DNA of 64,000 nucleotides, from positions 496,001 to 560,000 of the forward strand of contig NZ_JBFAPA010000001.1 of NCBI RefSeq assembly GCF_040675465.1. The letters are read 5' to 3'. Below, one piece after another: positions 9,531 to 17,591 of the stretch. The translations under genes and the position numbers were made by a program. This stretch comes from Kibdelosporangium sp040675465. Its GTDB lineage: Bacteria > Actinomycetota > Actinomycetes > Mycobacteriales > Pseudonocardiaceae. Numbering within the stretch: position 1 is the first letter of the stretch; the number at the start of each line of letters is the position of its first letter. The notes beneath the pieces are model-generated. The model was not told the DNA's origin. It saw only the letters and a program-made list of their open reading frames with translations, and ran no database searches.

Positions 9531-9989
9531 TCAGGAGTTCTCCAGCAGCGCGTCCAGCATCGCCGCGTCGGCCGTCTCGGCGGAGACCGCGCCGCTCTGC
9601 AGGCCGGAGCCCTCGGGCGCGTGCGCGGGGTCGTCGCCCAGGCTGACCGGCTTGTTCTCGGCGTCCACGAACACCACCTTGGGCCGGAACGCGGCGGCCT
9701 CGGCGCTGTCCATCAGCCCGTAGGAGATCACGATGACCAGGTCACCGGGGTGCACCAGGTGCGCCGCGGCGCCGTTGATGCCGATCACGCCGGTGCCGCG
9801 CTCGCCCTCGATGACGTAGGTCTCCAGGCGCGCGCCGTTGGTGACGTCCACGATCGCCACCTGCTCGCCGGGCAGCAGGTCGGCGGCCTCCATCAGGTCC
9901 GGATCCAGCGTCAGCGAACCCACGTAGTGCAGGTCCGCCTGGGTCACCGTGGCCCGGTGGATCTTGGATTTCAGCATCGTGCGCAGCAT
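9531..9989 (-). CDS. panD: Aspartate 1-decarboxylase precursor
   Basis: The 152-residue proenzyme starts MLRTMLKSKIHRATVTQ and contains the self-cleavage site in HYVGSLTLD (Gly24-Ser25), which generates the pyruvoyl cofactor. It converts aspartate to beta-alanine, the co-substrate of PanC. The C-terminal 25 or so residues after ENKPVSLGDDP are an acidic Ala/Glu tail of the type seen in mycobacterial PanD. It lies 13 bases after panC. Confidence 0.96.
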   Translation of the reverse strand: MLRTMLKSKIHRATVTQADLHYVGSLTLDPDLMEAADLLPGEQVAIVDVTNGARLETYVIEGERGTGVIGINGAAAHLVHPGDLVIVISYGLMDSAEAAAFRPKVVFVDAENKPVSLGDDPAHAPEGSGLQSGAVSAETADAAMLDALLENS

Positions 9990-10002
9990 TCCGGTCGCCC
10001 CT

Positions 10003-10911
10003 CTAGTGCTGTTCCGGCTCGGGTGGTTCGCCCAGCCACAGCGCGGTGTTGTCGATAAGTCTGGTTGTTCCGACCTTGGCGGCGACAAGCAGCCTGCCCT
10101 CACCCCGTTCGGGCGGCGCGGCCAGGTCCGGCGAACGGACCTCGACGTAGTCGACGTCGAGGTCGGGGTGCGCGGCCAGGACCTCCTGGGCGGCTTTCTG
10201 GACGGCCTCGGCGCCGCCACGGCCCGCATGCGCGCCCGCGGTGAGCGCCGCCGACAACGCCACCGCGCTCTGCCGCTGCGGTTCGGTCAGGTAGACGTTG
10301 CGGGAGGACAAGGCCAGGCCGTCGGACTCGCGCACGGTCGGCACGCCAAGGACACGGGTCTCCATGTCCAGGTCCTTGACCATCTGCTTGACCAGGGTGA
10401 GCTGCTGGTAGTCCTTCTCGCCGAACATCGCGTAGTCGGGGCGGACGATGTTGAACAGCTTGTTCACCACTGTCAGCACGCCCGCGAAGTGACCGGGCCG
10501 GACCGCGCCCTCGAGCTGGTCGCCGAGCGGGCCAGGGTGCACCTGGACCTGCGAGCCGGGCGGGTACATGTCCTCGACACCCGGGGTGAAGACGATCTCC
10601 ACGCGCTCGTCCGAGCAGACCTCGAGGTCCTTCTCGATGGGGCGCGGGTAGCGGGACAGGTCCTCGTTCGGGCCGAACTGCAGCGGGTTCACGAAGATGG
10701 ACGTGACCAGGACGGTGTTCGGGATGTTGCGGGCCCGGCGGATCAGCTCCCGGTGGCCCGCGTGCAACGCGCCCATCGTCGGCACGAACGCGATCTTGGT
10801 GCCCACCGCCCGCAGGGCACGCGTCACCCGCGCGACCTCCTGGGGGCTGCTGTGCACATGCAGCCTGCCACGGGTGAACTGTGGTGCGGTCGTCAACTCA
10901 GGGCTCCTCAT
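10003..10911 (-). CDS. panC: Pantothenate synthetase (pantoate--beta-alanine ligase)
   Basis: The 302-residue enzyme has FVPTMGALHAGH (HIGH-type nucleotide-binding motif), SIFVNPLQFG, FGEKDYQQL (KMSKS equivalent region) and ADGLALSSRN (VRESDGLALSSRN). It joins pantoate and beta-alanine using ATP. The ATG at 10911 overlaps the end of the DUF2520 gene by 14 bases, which supports translational coupling. Confidence 0.96.
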   Translation of the reverse strand: MRSPELTTAPQFTRGRLHVHSSPQEVARVTRALRAVGTKIAFVPTMGALHAGHRELIRRARNIPNTVLVTSIFVNPLQFGPNEDLSRYPRPIEKDLEVCSDERVEIVFTPGVEDMYPPGSQVQVHPGPLGDQLEGAVRPGHFAGVLTVVNKLFNIVRPDYAMFGEKDYQQLTLVKQMVKDLDMETRVLGVPTVRESDGLALSSRNVYLTEPQRQSAVALSAALTAGAHAGRGGAEAVQKAAQEVLAAHPDLDVDYVEVRSPDLAAPPERGEGRLLVAAKVGTTRLIDNTALWLGEPPEPEQH

Positions 10912-11785
10912 CAATGGCCTTGAACACATCCGGCGCGAGGTCCGGGCGCAGCAGGCCGTTGGCCGCCGCCCGGTCCGCGGTCCTGCGGGCAAGCTCCCGA
11001 TAGGCGGGCAACATCTCGGGTGCCTTGTCCCGCAACACATCCAAGTGTTTCCGGACGGTACCCGCGTCACCGCGCGCCACCGGCCCGGTCAACGCGCGGT
11101 CACCATGCCGCAGCGCGTTGTCCAGCGCGGCGGACAGCAACGGGCCGATCAGCCGCTCCGGGGTCGCGATGCCTTGTTTGCGCAGCAGGTCGACCGCGTC
11201 ACTGACCAGGGTCATCAGGTGGTTCGCACCGTGCGTGAGCGCCGTGTGGTACGCCGCCCGCGCCTCCGAGGGCACCCGGACCGGATCCGACCCCATCTCG
11301 ACCACCAGGGCCTCACCGACGTTCCACGCGGCCTCATCCCCGTCGGCCGCGGTGATCCCGACCGAGCAGGCCGTGATCCGGTCCAAGTCCTCCGGGCGCC
11401 CGGTGAACGTCATCACCGGGTGCAGCGCAAGCGGCAGCGCCCCATGCTCGGCAGCGGGCCCGAGGACCTCGATCCCGTGCGCCCCAGACGTGTGCACAAC
11501 GATCTGCCCCGGCCGCAACGACCCAGTGGCCGCCAACCCACGGACCATCCCGTTCAACGCGTCATCCGGCAGCGCCAGCAACACGAGGTCGGCCTTGCTC
11601 ACCACTTCGTCGGGCGGCAGCAACGGCACACCCGGCAACATCTCCTCGGCCCGCCGCACCGAGTCCCGCGAGACCCCCGAGGCGGCCACCACCGTGTGCC
11701 CGGCCCGCGCCAACGCCGCGCCGAGCACCACACCCACCCTCCCAGCGGACACAACGCCCACTCCGAGACGCGCGGGGCGGCTCAT
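10898..11785 (-). CDS. Rossmann-like and DUF2520 domain protein (putative NAD(P)-dependent oxidoreductase)
   Basis: The 295-residue protein has an N-terminal nucleotide-binding Rossmann fold (GVGVVSAGRVGVVLGAAL, with Gly residues of the dinucleotide loop). The C-terminal helical DUF2520 domain contains ALHPVMTFTG and AAYHTALTHGANHL. It is the homologue of the gene next to panC in mycobacteria (Rv3603c). The gene neighbourhood has suggested a role in pantoate supply similar to ketopantoate reductase, but this is unproven. It is the first gene of the DUF2520-panC-panD-coaX unit. Confidence 0.88.
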   Translation of the reverse strand: MSRPARLGVGVVSAGRVGVVLGAALARAGHTVVAASGVSRDSVRRAEEMLPGVPLLPPDEVVSKADLVLLALPDDALNGMVRGLAATGSLRPGQIVVHTSGAHGIEVLGPAAEHGALPLALHPVMTFTGRPEDLDRITACSVGITAADGDEAAWNVGEALVVEMGSDPVRVPSEARAAYHTALTHGANHLMTLVSDAVDLLRKQGIATPERLIGPLLSAALDNALRHGDRALTGPVARGDAGTVRKHLDVLRDKAPEMLPAYRELARRTADRAAANGLLRPDLAPDVFKAIDEEP

Positions 11786-12140
11786 GACAAGTCATCTCCC
11801 TTTCGTTCCAGTCCCGATCCCGGGTACCGGACGATTGGCGCGAGGGTAACCGGGCAGAAAAGACACCGCATCATCCAGGTGACCACCACCACCCACCCAA
11901 CCACCCCCGAATCGTTACCCCACCCACCCCAGCGCACGCCGCAACCAGGGTCCCCCGCCGGGGGATCCCCTGCTTTCACGATCGCACGGAGGGGCGACAG
12001 TTCGGAGCGGACGGCCTCAGTCGTGGGGGAGTTATCCACAGGGTGCGGGGTTATCCACAACAGCCTGCGGACAGTGGACGACCAAGACTTTGTGTGCTTG
12101 CGGCACACCCAGAAACCGACCAGTCAGGGATTCGGGCGCC
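11786..12140. other. Upstream region of the pantothenate operon with C-rich tract
   Basis: No convincing coding frame is present. At 11889-11931 there are six runs of three to five C separated by 1 to 9 bases, so the strand read as leader RNA (minus) is G-rich. An inverted repeat TCCCCC-GCC-GGGGGA lies near 11952-11966. The DnaA boxes listed separately are at 12032-12059. The operon promoter must be in here. Confidence 0.5.
12032..12059 (+). promoter_or_regulatory. Pair of perfect DnaA boxes
   Basis: Two directly repeated copies of TTATCCACA occur at 12032-12040 and 12051-12059, spaced 19 bases start to start. Each is an exact match to the consensus nine-base DnaA box. No replication gene is adjacent, so this may be a DnaA-titration or regulatory site rather than an origin. 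Confidence 0.6.
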
Positions 12141-12395
12141 TCATCGATCGCGGCCGAGCAGCGACTCGGGCCGCACGACATACAGCGACTCCGGTCCCAC
12201 ACCGTTGTGTTGCCCACCGCGACCACACGGTGACCCGAGCCAGTCCCAAGCAGGAGCCTTTCCTCGGAACGGCACGATCTCACCGTCCGGAGCCACGCGA
12301 GCGACTACCCCGGCACGAACAAGACGCTCCGCACCGGCCAGGACTCGACATCCCAAAGTTGACGCAAAAGCCCACCATTCACAGCCCACCACCAT
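12141..12395 (-). CDS. Small hypothetical protein, 84 residues
   Basis: The frame starting at ATG 12395 reads MVVGCEWWAF, then LAGAERLVRAGVVARVAPDGEIVPF and a C-terminal GPESLYVVRPESLL. The regular alternation and the DGEIVPF/SLYVVRP wording look like genuine protein rather than an antisense shadow, and no competing gene occupies the stretch. No ribosome site is obvious. I do not recognise the family; function unknown. Confidence 0.35.
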   Translation of the reverse strand: MVVGCEWWAFASTLGCRVLAGAERLVRAGVVARVAPDGEIVPFRGKAPAWDWLGSPCGRGGQHNGVGPESLYVVRPESLLGRDR

Positions 12396-12537
12396 CGTAT
12401 TGGCGCGCAAGCGCACACGTGATCTTCGTGCCTTCTCCCTCTGGGTGGCCCTGCCGCGCGGCGAGCGCATTCTTTTCAGCGCCCCCAAAACGCCCCAGAC
12501 ACCCCAATGCCCCAATACGCCCCAGAGGCCAAAAGAG

Positions 12538-13668
12538 TCAGCGGCGAGAAGCCTCACGGGCAGCAGCCCGGCTCCGCCGAACCACCCCAGCCAACTCCCC
12601 CTCCCGCCCATTCCGGCTGTGCAAAGCAAAAGCAAGCTCGGTAACGGCAACCTGATACTCCCCAACAGCGGCCCCAGCCCCAGCCCCGAACTGCCGCCGA
12701 GCCTTGACCCGCCACTCCTTCCGCCGCTTGAGACTCGAGAGGAGCTCAACCTCACTCGGCGCCACCAGCCCCTCCTCGACCAGCCTGGGCAGCGCAGCGG
12801 CGACGATCTTCTGCTCCCGCTTCCGAGCCCAGTTGACCAGCACACCGGCCGCGACGAACAACGGAACCATGATCAAGAAGTAGACGTTCAAGAACGTGGT
12901 CCCCGACCCGAGAGTCGCCGCAGCGTTCCAAAGCGCATGCAACCCAACAGCCAGCAGATACCCGCCCAGAGGCGCACCAATACGCCCAGCCCGAGTCCGA
13001 GCCTGCGAAGAAATCCCCAGCCCAATCCCAGTCATCACAGTGAACAACGGATGGATGAAAGGCGCGAGCACCCCACGAAGAATGAAAGCAGCAAGCACCC
13101 CCGCAGTAGTCGCAGTCCCAAACCCGTGCTCAACGAAGATCCGCCCGAAGTAATAGATGTTCTCCGTGAACGCGAACCCCGCCGCACACATCCCCGCGTA
13201 GACAATCCCGTCGATGACGCCATCGAACTCATGCCGCCGCTTCAACAAGATCGCCAGCACGAAGGCGCCCTTAGCGGCCTCCTCCACGAGCGGCGCCGAC
13301 ACCACCGCGCTGATGGTGTCCCCGCCCTGCCTGCCCAGCAGCAAGTCACCCACGGCTTCCGCTGTGTTGTTGATGAGCAGGGCCGTCAGTGTCGCTCCGC
13401 AGGCGCCCCAGGCGAACGCCAGCCACAGGAGCTTGGCGGGTTCCGGTTCCCAGCGGTCGATCCACAGGAACACGGCGACCACGGGCACGACGGGCAACAG
13501 CGCGCCCGCCAAACCCACCAGCTCGGCGACTATCCCCACCCGCGCGGTGAGGTAGGCGAACACGCCCAGTCCACAAAGGCTCAGAACTATCAGGCCAAGC
13601 ACCGGCAACAGAACGGTCAGCCGGCGCGGTGTCGGCCGTTTGGTCACAGCCGGCTCCTCGATCATCAC
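12538..13668 (-). CDS. PrsW-family intramembrane metalloprotease
   Basis: The 376-residue protein has about eight transmembrane segments and the PrsW motifs: VEEAAKG (paired glutamates), AAGFAFTENIYY, APFIHPLFTVMTG and VGLHALWNA, which supply the zinc-binding histidines and glutamate. PrsW-type proteases perform site-1-like cleavage of anti-sigma factors in Bacillus; actinobacterial substrates are generally unknown. The C-terminal 100 residues are basic and cytoplasmic (KRRKEWRVKARR). No sigma/anti-sigma pair lies next to it. Confidence 0.92.
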   Translation of the reverse strand: MMIEEPAVTKRPTPRRLTVLLPVLGLIVLSLCGLGVFAYLTARVGIVAELVGLAGALLPVVPVVAVFLWIDRWEPEPAKLLWLAFAWGACGATLTALLINNTAEAVGDLLLGRQGGDTISAVVSAPLVEEAAKGAFVLAILLKRRHEFDGVIDGIVYAGMCAAGFAFTENIYYFGRIFVEHGFGTATTAGVLAAFILRGVLAPFIHPLFTVMTGIGLGISSQARTRAGRIGAPLGGYLLAVGLHALWNAAATLGSGTTFLNVYFLIMVPLFVAAGVLVNWARKREQKIVAAALPRLVEEGLVAPSEVELLSSLKRRKEWRVKARRQFGAGAGAAVGEYQVAVTELAFALHSRNGREGELAGVVRRSRAAAREASRR

Positions 13669-13709
13669 GACGCGAAACCCTAGCGGGCGACCTGGGAACG
13701 CGCCGGAAG

Positions 13710-15374
13710 CTAGTCGTCGTCGCGGCGACGGCGGCGGCGCGGGCTGTCGGCGGTGCCGTAGGCGGCGAGCAGTTCGCTGACGGACTTGCCCTCGGCGTGC
13801 GAACCGGTTGGTGGGGGTGGGGCAACGGGTTTGGCGTGGCTGCCGGTGTTCCGCGCACCCGACATGGAGTCCTGCCAGGACGCAACGTCGTCGGGGCGGC
13901 GACGGCGCCCGCCGGTGGACGCGCCCGGCTCCTCAACGGCCCGGCGGCGGCCACCGGTCTCCTCGGCGCGGCGGCGGCCACCCGAGTCGGCAGGCGGCGG
14001 GGTGTCGACAACCCGCGACTCCGGTACGCGTGTCTGGAACGAAGGCTGCACCCGGGTCTCCGCGGCCGCGGGCACCATCGGCACGGGCATCTCGGCGGAA
14101 GGCTGGCTGCGCGGCGGGCGGGGCTCGGCGGGAGGCGGCATGCGGTTCTCAGCCGGTTTCACGGGCTGAACACGAGTCTGCGAGGCCGAAGAGGACATAG
14201 CCGGAGGCAACGGCTGCACACGAGTCTCAGCGGCTGCAGGAGACAACGGCTGTACCCGAGTCTCTGCGGCAGCTGGGGAGACTGGTGGCTGCACACGAGT
14301 TTCCGCTGCTGCAGGCGACACCGGCCGAACGCGCGTCGCGGGATCCGCCGGGATGGGCGCCTGCACGCGGGTCTCAGCCTCCGGACGCGGCAACGGCTGG
14401 CTCTGCTGGCCCTTCGGCGGACGCGGCGGACGGCCCGGCTGAACAGGCGGCTGGGGCGGTTGTTGTGGAGCAGCGGCCTGGCGCTCCCACGACGGCGTCC
14501 AGTTCGGATCGATGCCCTCACCAAGGCTGCGCGCCGAGTCACCGGCCAACGGCCGCTGGTAGGAGTCCTGACGCGACGGGGTGGCCTGTCCTGGTTGGAC
14601 GACCGGCTCCCACCAGCCCGAACCGGGATCGGCCGGGTCGATGCGCTCCTCGCGGGTCAACGGCCGCGGCTGCTGGCGAGCCTGCCGCTCCTGCGGGCGC
14701 TGCGCCTCACGCGCGGCCGGACGCTGGGGCTGCTGACGTTGGGTCGGTGGGCGGCGCGGTGCCTGGCGGTCCGCCGGCACGCGGTCCATCAGCTCGGTCT
14801 GCGGCTCGGCCGGGATGATCACCTGTTCGCGGGACACTGCTCCGGACGACTGACTAGGGCTGAGCCGTTTCACCTGCGACTGCCGGGAGATCTGCGGGGC
14901 CTCGTCACCGAGCGACCGCATCCGGGTCGCCTGCAGCGCGAGCCGCTCGACCAGCACCTCGCCGCCCAGCAGGCCTTGCAGCGTCTCGCGCAGCGCGCCC
15001 AGCTCGGTGCGCAGCGCGGCGATCTCGTTGCTGGACTGCTCCTCGGCCTTGCGCTTGGCCTCGGCCTCCAGCTCCAGCTCGTACTCCCGCCGGGCGGCGA
15101 TCTCCCGCTCCAGTTCCAGCTCGTAGATCGCGCGCAGCTCGGCGGAGTTGTCGGTCCTGTCGGTCACCTGGCGGCGGAACCGGGCGGCGAGGAACGCGCC
15201 GACCAGGGCGGCCCACAGCGCGGCCACGATCCCCAGCTTGAGGAACCGGGCGTCGTCGCTGAACACCAGGACGAGCGTGGCACCGAGCCCCAGCACCAGT
15301 GCACCGCCCAGCAACAGGCGCGCCGTGCTCGGCACCCTGCGGCCTTCACGCGGCGAGGGCGCACGGCTCGTCAT
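13710..15374 (-). CDS. Repeat-rich membrane protein of the fol cluster (DUF6779-like)
   Basis: The 554-residue protein has two transmembrane segments in the first 65 residues. A charged coiled coil follows (about residues 75-145, ELELEREIAARREYELELE), then a long Pro/Gln/Arg-rich low-complexity tail. The tail holds repeated TRVQP units and ends in a basic RRRRRRDDD patch. It is the positional counterpart of mycobacterial Rv3604c, described as rich in Ala, Arg and Pro. Function unknown; the cytoplasmic tail may be a scaffold. It lies between PrsW and DUF3180. Confidence 0.75.
   Translation of the reverse strand: MTSRAPSPREGRRVPSTARLLLGGALVLGLGATLVLVFSDDARFLKLGIVAALWAALVGAFLAARFRRQVTDRTDNSAELRAIYELELEREIAARREYELELEAEAKRKAEEQSSNEIAALRTELGALRETLQGLLGGEVLVERLALQATRMRSLGDEAPQISRQSQVKRLSPSQSSGAVSREQVIIPAEPQTELMDRVPADRQAPRRPPTQRQQPQRPAAREAQRPQERQARQQPRPLTREERIDPADPGSGWWEPVVQPGQATPSRQDSYQRPLAGDSARSLGEGIDPNWTPSWERQAAAPQQPPQPPVQPGRPPRPPKGQQSQPLPRPEAETRVQAPIPADPATRVRPVSPAAAETRVQPPVSPAAAETRVQPLSPAAAETRVQPLPPAMSSSASQTRVQPVKPAENRMPPPAEPRPPRSQPSAEMPVPMVPAAAETRVQPSFQTRVPESRVVDTPPPADSGGRRRAEETGGRRRAVEEPGASTGGRRRRPDDVASWQDSMSGARNTGSHAKPVAPPPPTGSHAEGKSVSELLAAYGTADSPRRRRRRDDD
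14025..14380 (-). repeat. TRVQP peptide-repeat region
   Basis: The unit (S)PAAAETRVQP occurs at least four times in close succession, with further TRVQP/TRVRP variants, giving seven or eight TRV-cored copies in about 120 residues. The DNA repeats are degenerate, so this is an old expansion. Confidence 0.7.
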
Positions 15375-15453
15375 GCCCTACACCGTACCGGGCAGTTACA
15401 AGGTCGAGACCAAGTCGTGTCGGTTCAAAAGTTAAATCCGCGTTGAGCAGCGG

Positions 15454-15909
15454 TCAGTGGTCGCCGGGATCGTCCGGGTCCTTGGGCGTCCGCAAGCAGT
15501 GCTCCAGCCACAGACCCGCGCCGATCAGCAGGGCCGCGCACACGATGCCGATCACCGAACTGGTGGTGTCGTTCGCCGCGGCGACGATGTCCGACCGCTT
15601 CGGCAGGACGTAGACGAGCACCCCCAGCCAGGCGCCGAGCATGATCGCGCCCAGCATGGACGACGCCTTGGCCAGCGCCACCGCCCGCGCCGCCGCAAGC
15701 GCTTGCACCGGACGGCCCGTCTTCGACCGGATCCGCGCGCGCAGCGAGAACCCCAGCACCACGTCGATAACGGCGATGACCACCAGGGTCACACCGGCCA
15801 AAGTGGGCAACGGCGGCAGCGAGCCGTACGCCGACTGCATGATCAGGTACAGCACGATCCCGGCGACCAGCCCGGCGGCGATCAGGTCGCGCGGCTTGGT
15901 GAACCTCAC
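15454..15909 (-). CDS. DUF3180 membrane protein
   Basis: The 151-residue protein has four predicted transmembrane helices, starting VRFTKPRDLIAAGLVAGIV and including GVTLVVIAVIDVVLGF. A DUF3180 gene directly after folK is a conserved actinobacterial arrangement (Rv3605c in M. tuberculosis). Its GTG start overlaps the folK stop (GTGTGA). Function unknown; the tight coupling suggests a link to the folate operon or simply co-expression. Confidence 0.85.
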   Translation of the reverse strand: MRFTKPRDLIAAGLVAGIVLYLIMQSAYGSLPPLPTLAGVTLVVIAVIDVVLGFSLRARIRSKTGRPVQALAAARAVALAKASSMLGAIMLGAWLGVLVYVLPKRSDIVAAANDTTSSVIGIVCAALLIGAGLWLEHCLRTPKDPDDPGDH

Positions 15910-16400
15910 ACGGCCTCCAGCTTCAGGTCCTCGCGCCGCCGCACACCCGCGATCTCGCTCGCGGGCAGCGCGGCCACCAGGTCCGCAATCCTGCCGTGCC
16001 CGGGAAGTTCGGCGTCGGGCTGCACCTCGAGCCACGGCACCAGCACGAACGCCCGCTCGTGCGCACGTGGATGCGGCAGCTCCAAGGTGGGATCTTCGCT
16101 GGTCACGCCCGCTACGGTGATCACGTCGACGTCCAACGTCCGCGGTCCCCAACGGACTTCACGCACCCGGCCGGCCGCGTTCTCCAGCGTATGCGCGCGA
16201 TGCAACCAGCCCCATTCGTCGATGTCCTCATGGGACACGACGACGATGGCGTTGAGGTAGTCGTCCTGGCCGGTGACACCCCACGGCGCTGTCTCGTACA
16301 CCGACGACACCGCCAGCGCGGGCAGACCATCCACAACGGACTGCAGGTGGCCGAGGCGATCGCCCATGTTGGACCCAATGGACAGCACTGCCGTCGTCAT
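15906..16400 (-). CDS. folK: 2-amino-4-hydroxy-6-hydroxymethyldihydropteridine pyrophosphokinase
   Basis: The 164-residue HPPK has LSIGSNMGDR at the N-terminus, the pterin-binding SSVYETAPWG, GPRTLDVDVIT (metal-binding aspartates) and LPHPRAHERAFVL. It transfers pyrophosphate from ATP to the pterin made by FolB before FolP acts. It starts with an ATGA overlap with folB. Confidence 0.96.
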   Translation of the reverse strand: MTTAVLSIGSNMGDRLGHLQSVVDGLPALAVSSVYETAPWGVTGQDDYLNAIVVVSHEDIDEWGWLHRAHTLENAAGRVREVRWGPRTLDVDVITVAGVTSEDPTLELPHPRAHERAFVLVPWLEVQPDAELPGHGRIADLVAALPASEIAGVRRREDLKLEAV

Positions 16401-16759
16401 CCGCGCTCCCGGCGCACGGTCACCGCGACATCCTCGAACGTCAACGGGATCGGCGCTGATGGCTTGTGGACAGTCACTTCCACGGCGGTCACGCGCTCGT
16501 CGGTCAGCACATCGCCGGCGATCTCGGCGGCCACGGTCTCGATGAGGTCGCGCGCCGGACCGGCCACGATCGCCGCCGCGCGCTCCGCGAGTTCGCCGTA
16601 GTGCAACGTTTTGGTGAGGTCGTCCGTCTCCGCCGCTTCGGTCAGCGAGAGCCACGCGGTGATGTCGACCAGGAAGTCCTGGCCGTCGCGTTTCTCGTGC
16701 TCGAACACGCCGTGATTGCCACGCACCCGAAGACCGGTGAGCGTGATCCGATCAGCCAC
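16397..16759 (-). CDS. folB: Dihydroneopterin aldolase
   Basis: The 120-residue enzyme reads DRITLTGLRVRGNHGVFEHEKRDGQDF, with the conserved HGV-x-E substrate motif. It has LHYGELAERAA in the middle and VEVTVHKPSAPIP (catalytic Lys) near the end. It cleaves dihydroneopterin to 6-hydroxymethyldihydropterin. The GTG start overlaps the folP end by eight bases. Confidence 0.96.
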   Translation of the reverse strand: MADRITLTGLRVRGNHGVFEHEKRDGQDFLVDITAWLSLTEAAETDDLTKTLHYGELAERAAAIVAGPARDLIETVAAEIAGDVLTDERVTAVEVTVHKPSAPIPLTFEDVAVTVRRERG

Positions 16760-17591
16760 AAGTCCCCCATTCGGCGACGACCCGCACGGCGTCCAGCGAA
16801 CGCGCCACATCGTGCACCCGCACGCCCCACACGCCTTTGGCCGCTGCCAGCGTCGAAATCGCCGCTGTGGCGTCCTCGCGGCCGTCTGGCGGCCTTGGCG
16901 TGCCGTCGGCGTCCGCCAGCAGCCGGCCGATGAAACGCTTGCGCGAGGCGCCGACCAGCACTGGGAAGCCCGAGCCGATGAACACGTCCAGGTGACGCAA
17001 CAACGCCCAATCGTGTGGCGCTTGCTTGGCGAAGCCCAACCCTGGGTCGATGACGATCGCCTCTTCGGGTACACCTGCCTGGATCGCCGCGTCGATGCGC
17101 TGGTGGAGCTCGGCCCGGACCTCGCCGACCACATCGGTGTAGTTGGCCAGGGAGTTCATGTCCTTGCTGTGGCCACGCCAGTGCATGAGGATCCACGGCA
17201 CCTTGGCGTTCGCCACGACCCTCGCCATGTCCGGGTCCGCGAGCCCACCCGACACGTCGTTGACCACAGTGGCCCCGGCCCGCAGCGCCGCCTCAGCCAC
17301 CCGTGCACGCATGGTGTCCACGCTGATCCGCACACCCGCGCCGGACAGTTCCTTGATCACCGGCTCGATCCGGGCGATCTCGATCTCCGGCTCGACCCGT
17401 TCCGCCCCCGGCCGCGTCGACTCCCCGCCGACATCCACCAGGTCGGCACCCAGCGCCCACATCTCGTGCGCGTGGTTCACCGCGTCGTCCACCGAGAGGT
17501 AGCGGCCACCGTCGGAGAACGAGTCCGGGGTGACATTCAGGACGCCCATCACCACGCAGCGGCCCGGGTCGGGCAGCAGCCGGTGGGTCAT
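16752..17591 (-). CDS. folP: Dihydropteroate synthase
   Basis: The 279-residue TIM barrel has VMGVLNVTPDSFSDGG, DVGGESTRPGAE, ISVDTM, NDVSGG, DPGLGFAK and GASRKRFIG, covering the pterin and pABA sites. It is the sulfonamide target. The ATG overlaps the folE stop (ATGA). All key motifs are intact. Confidence 0.97.
   Translation of the reverse strand: MTHRLLPDPGRCVVMGVLNVTPDSFSDGGRYLSVDDAVNHAHEMWALGADLVDVGGESTRPGAERVEPEIEIARIEPVIKELSGAGVRISVDTMRARVAEAALRAGATVVNDVSGGLADPDMARVVANAKVPWILMHWRGHSKDMNSLANYTDVVGEVRAELHQRIDAAIQAGVPEEAIVIDPGLGFAKQAPHDWALLRHLDVFIGSGFPVLVGASRKRFIGRLLADADGTPRPPDGREDATAAISTLAAAKGVWGVRVHDVARSLDAVRVVAEWGTCG

Noticed and set aside
12043..13683. 546-codon plus-strand frame across the PrsW gene
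   Set aside because: Antisense to PrsW, whose zinc motifs and membrane segments are clear; the plus-strand product is Pro/Gln/Arg-rich without structure.
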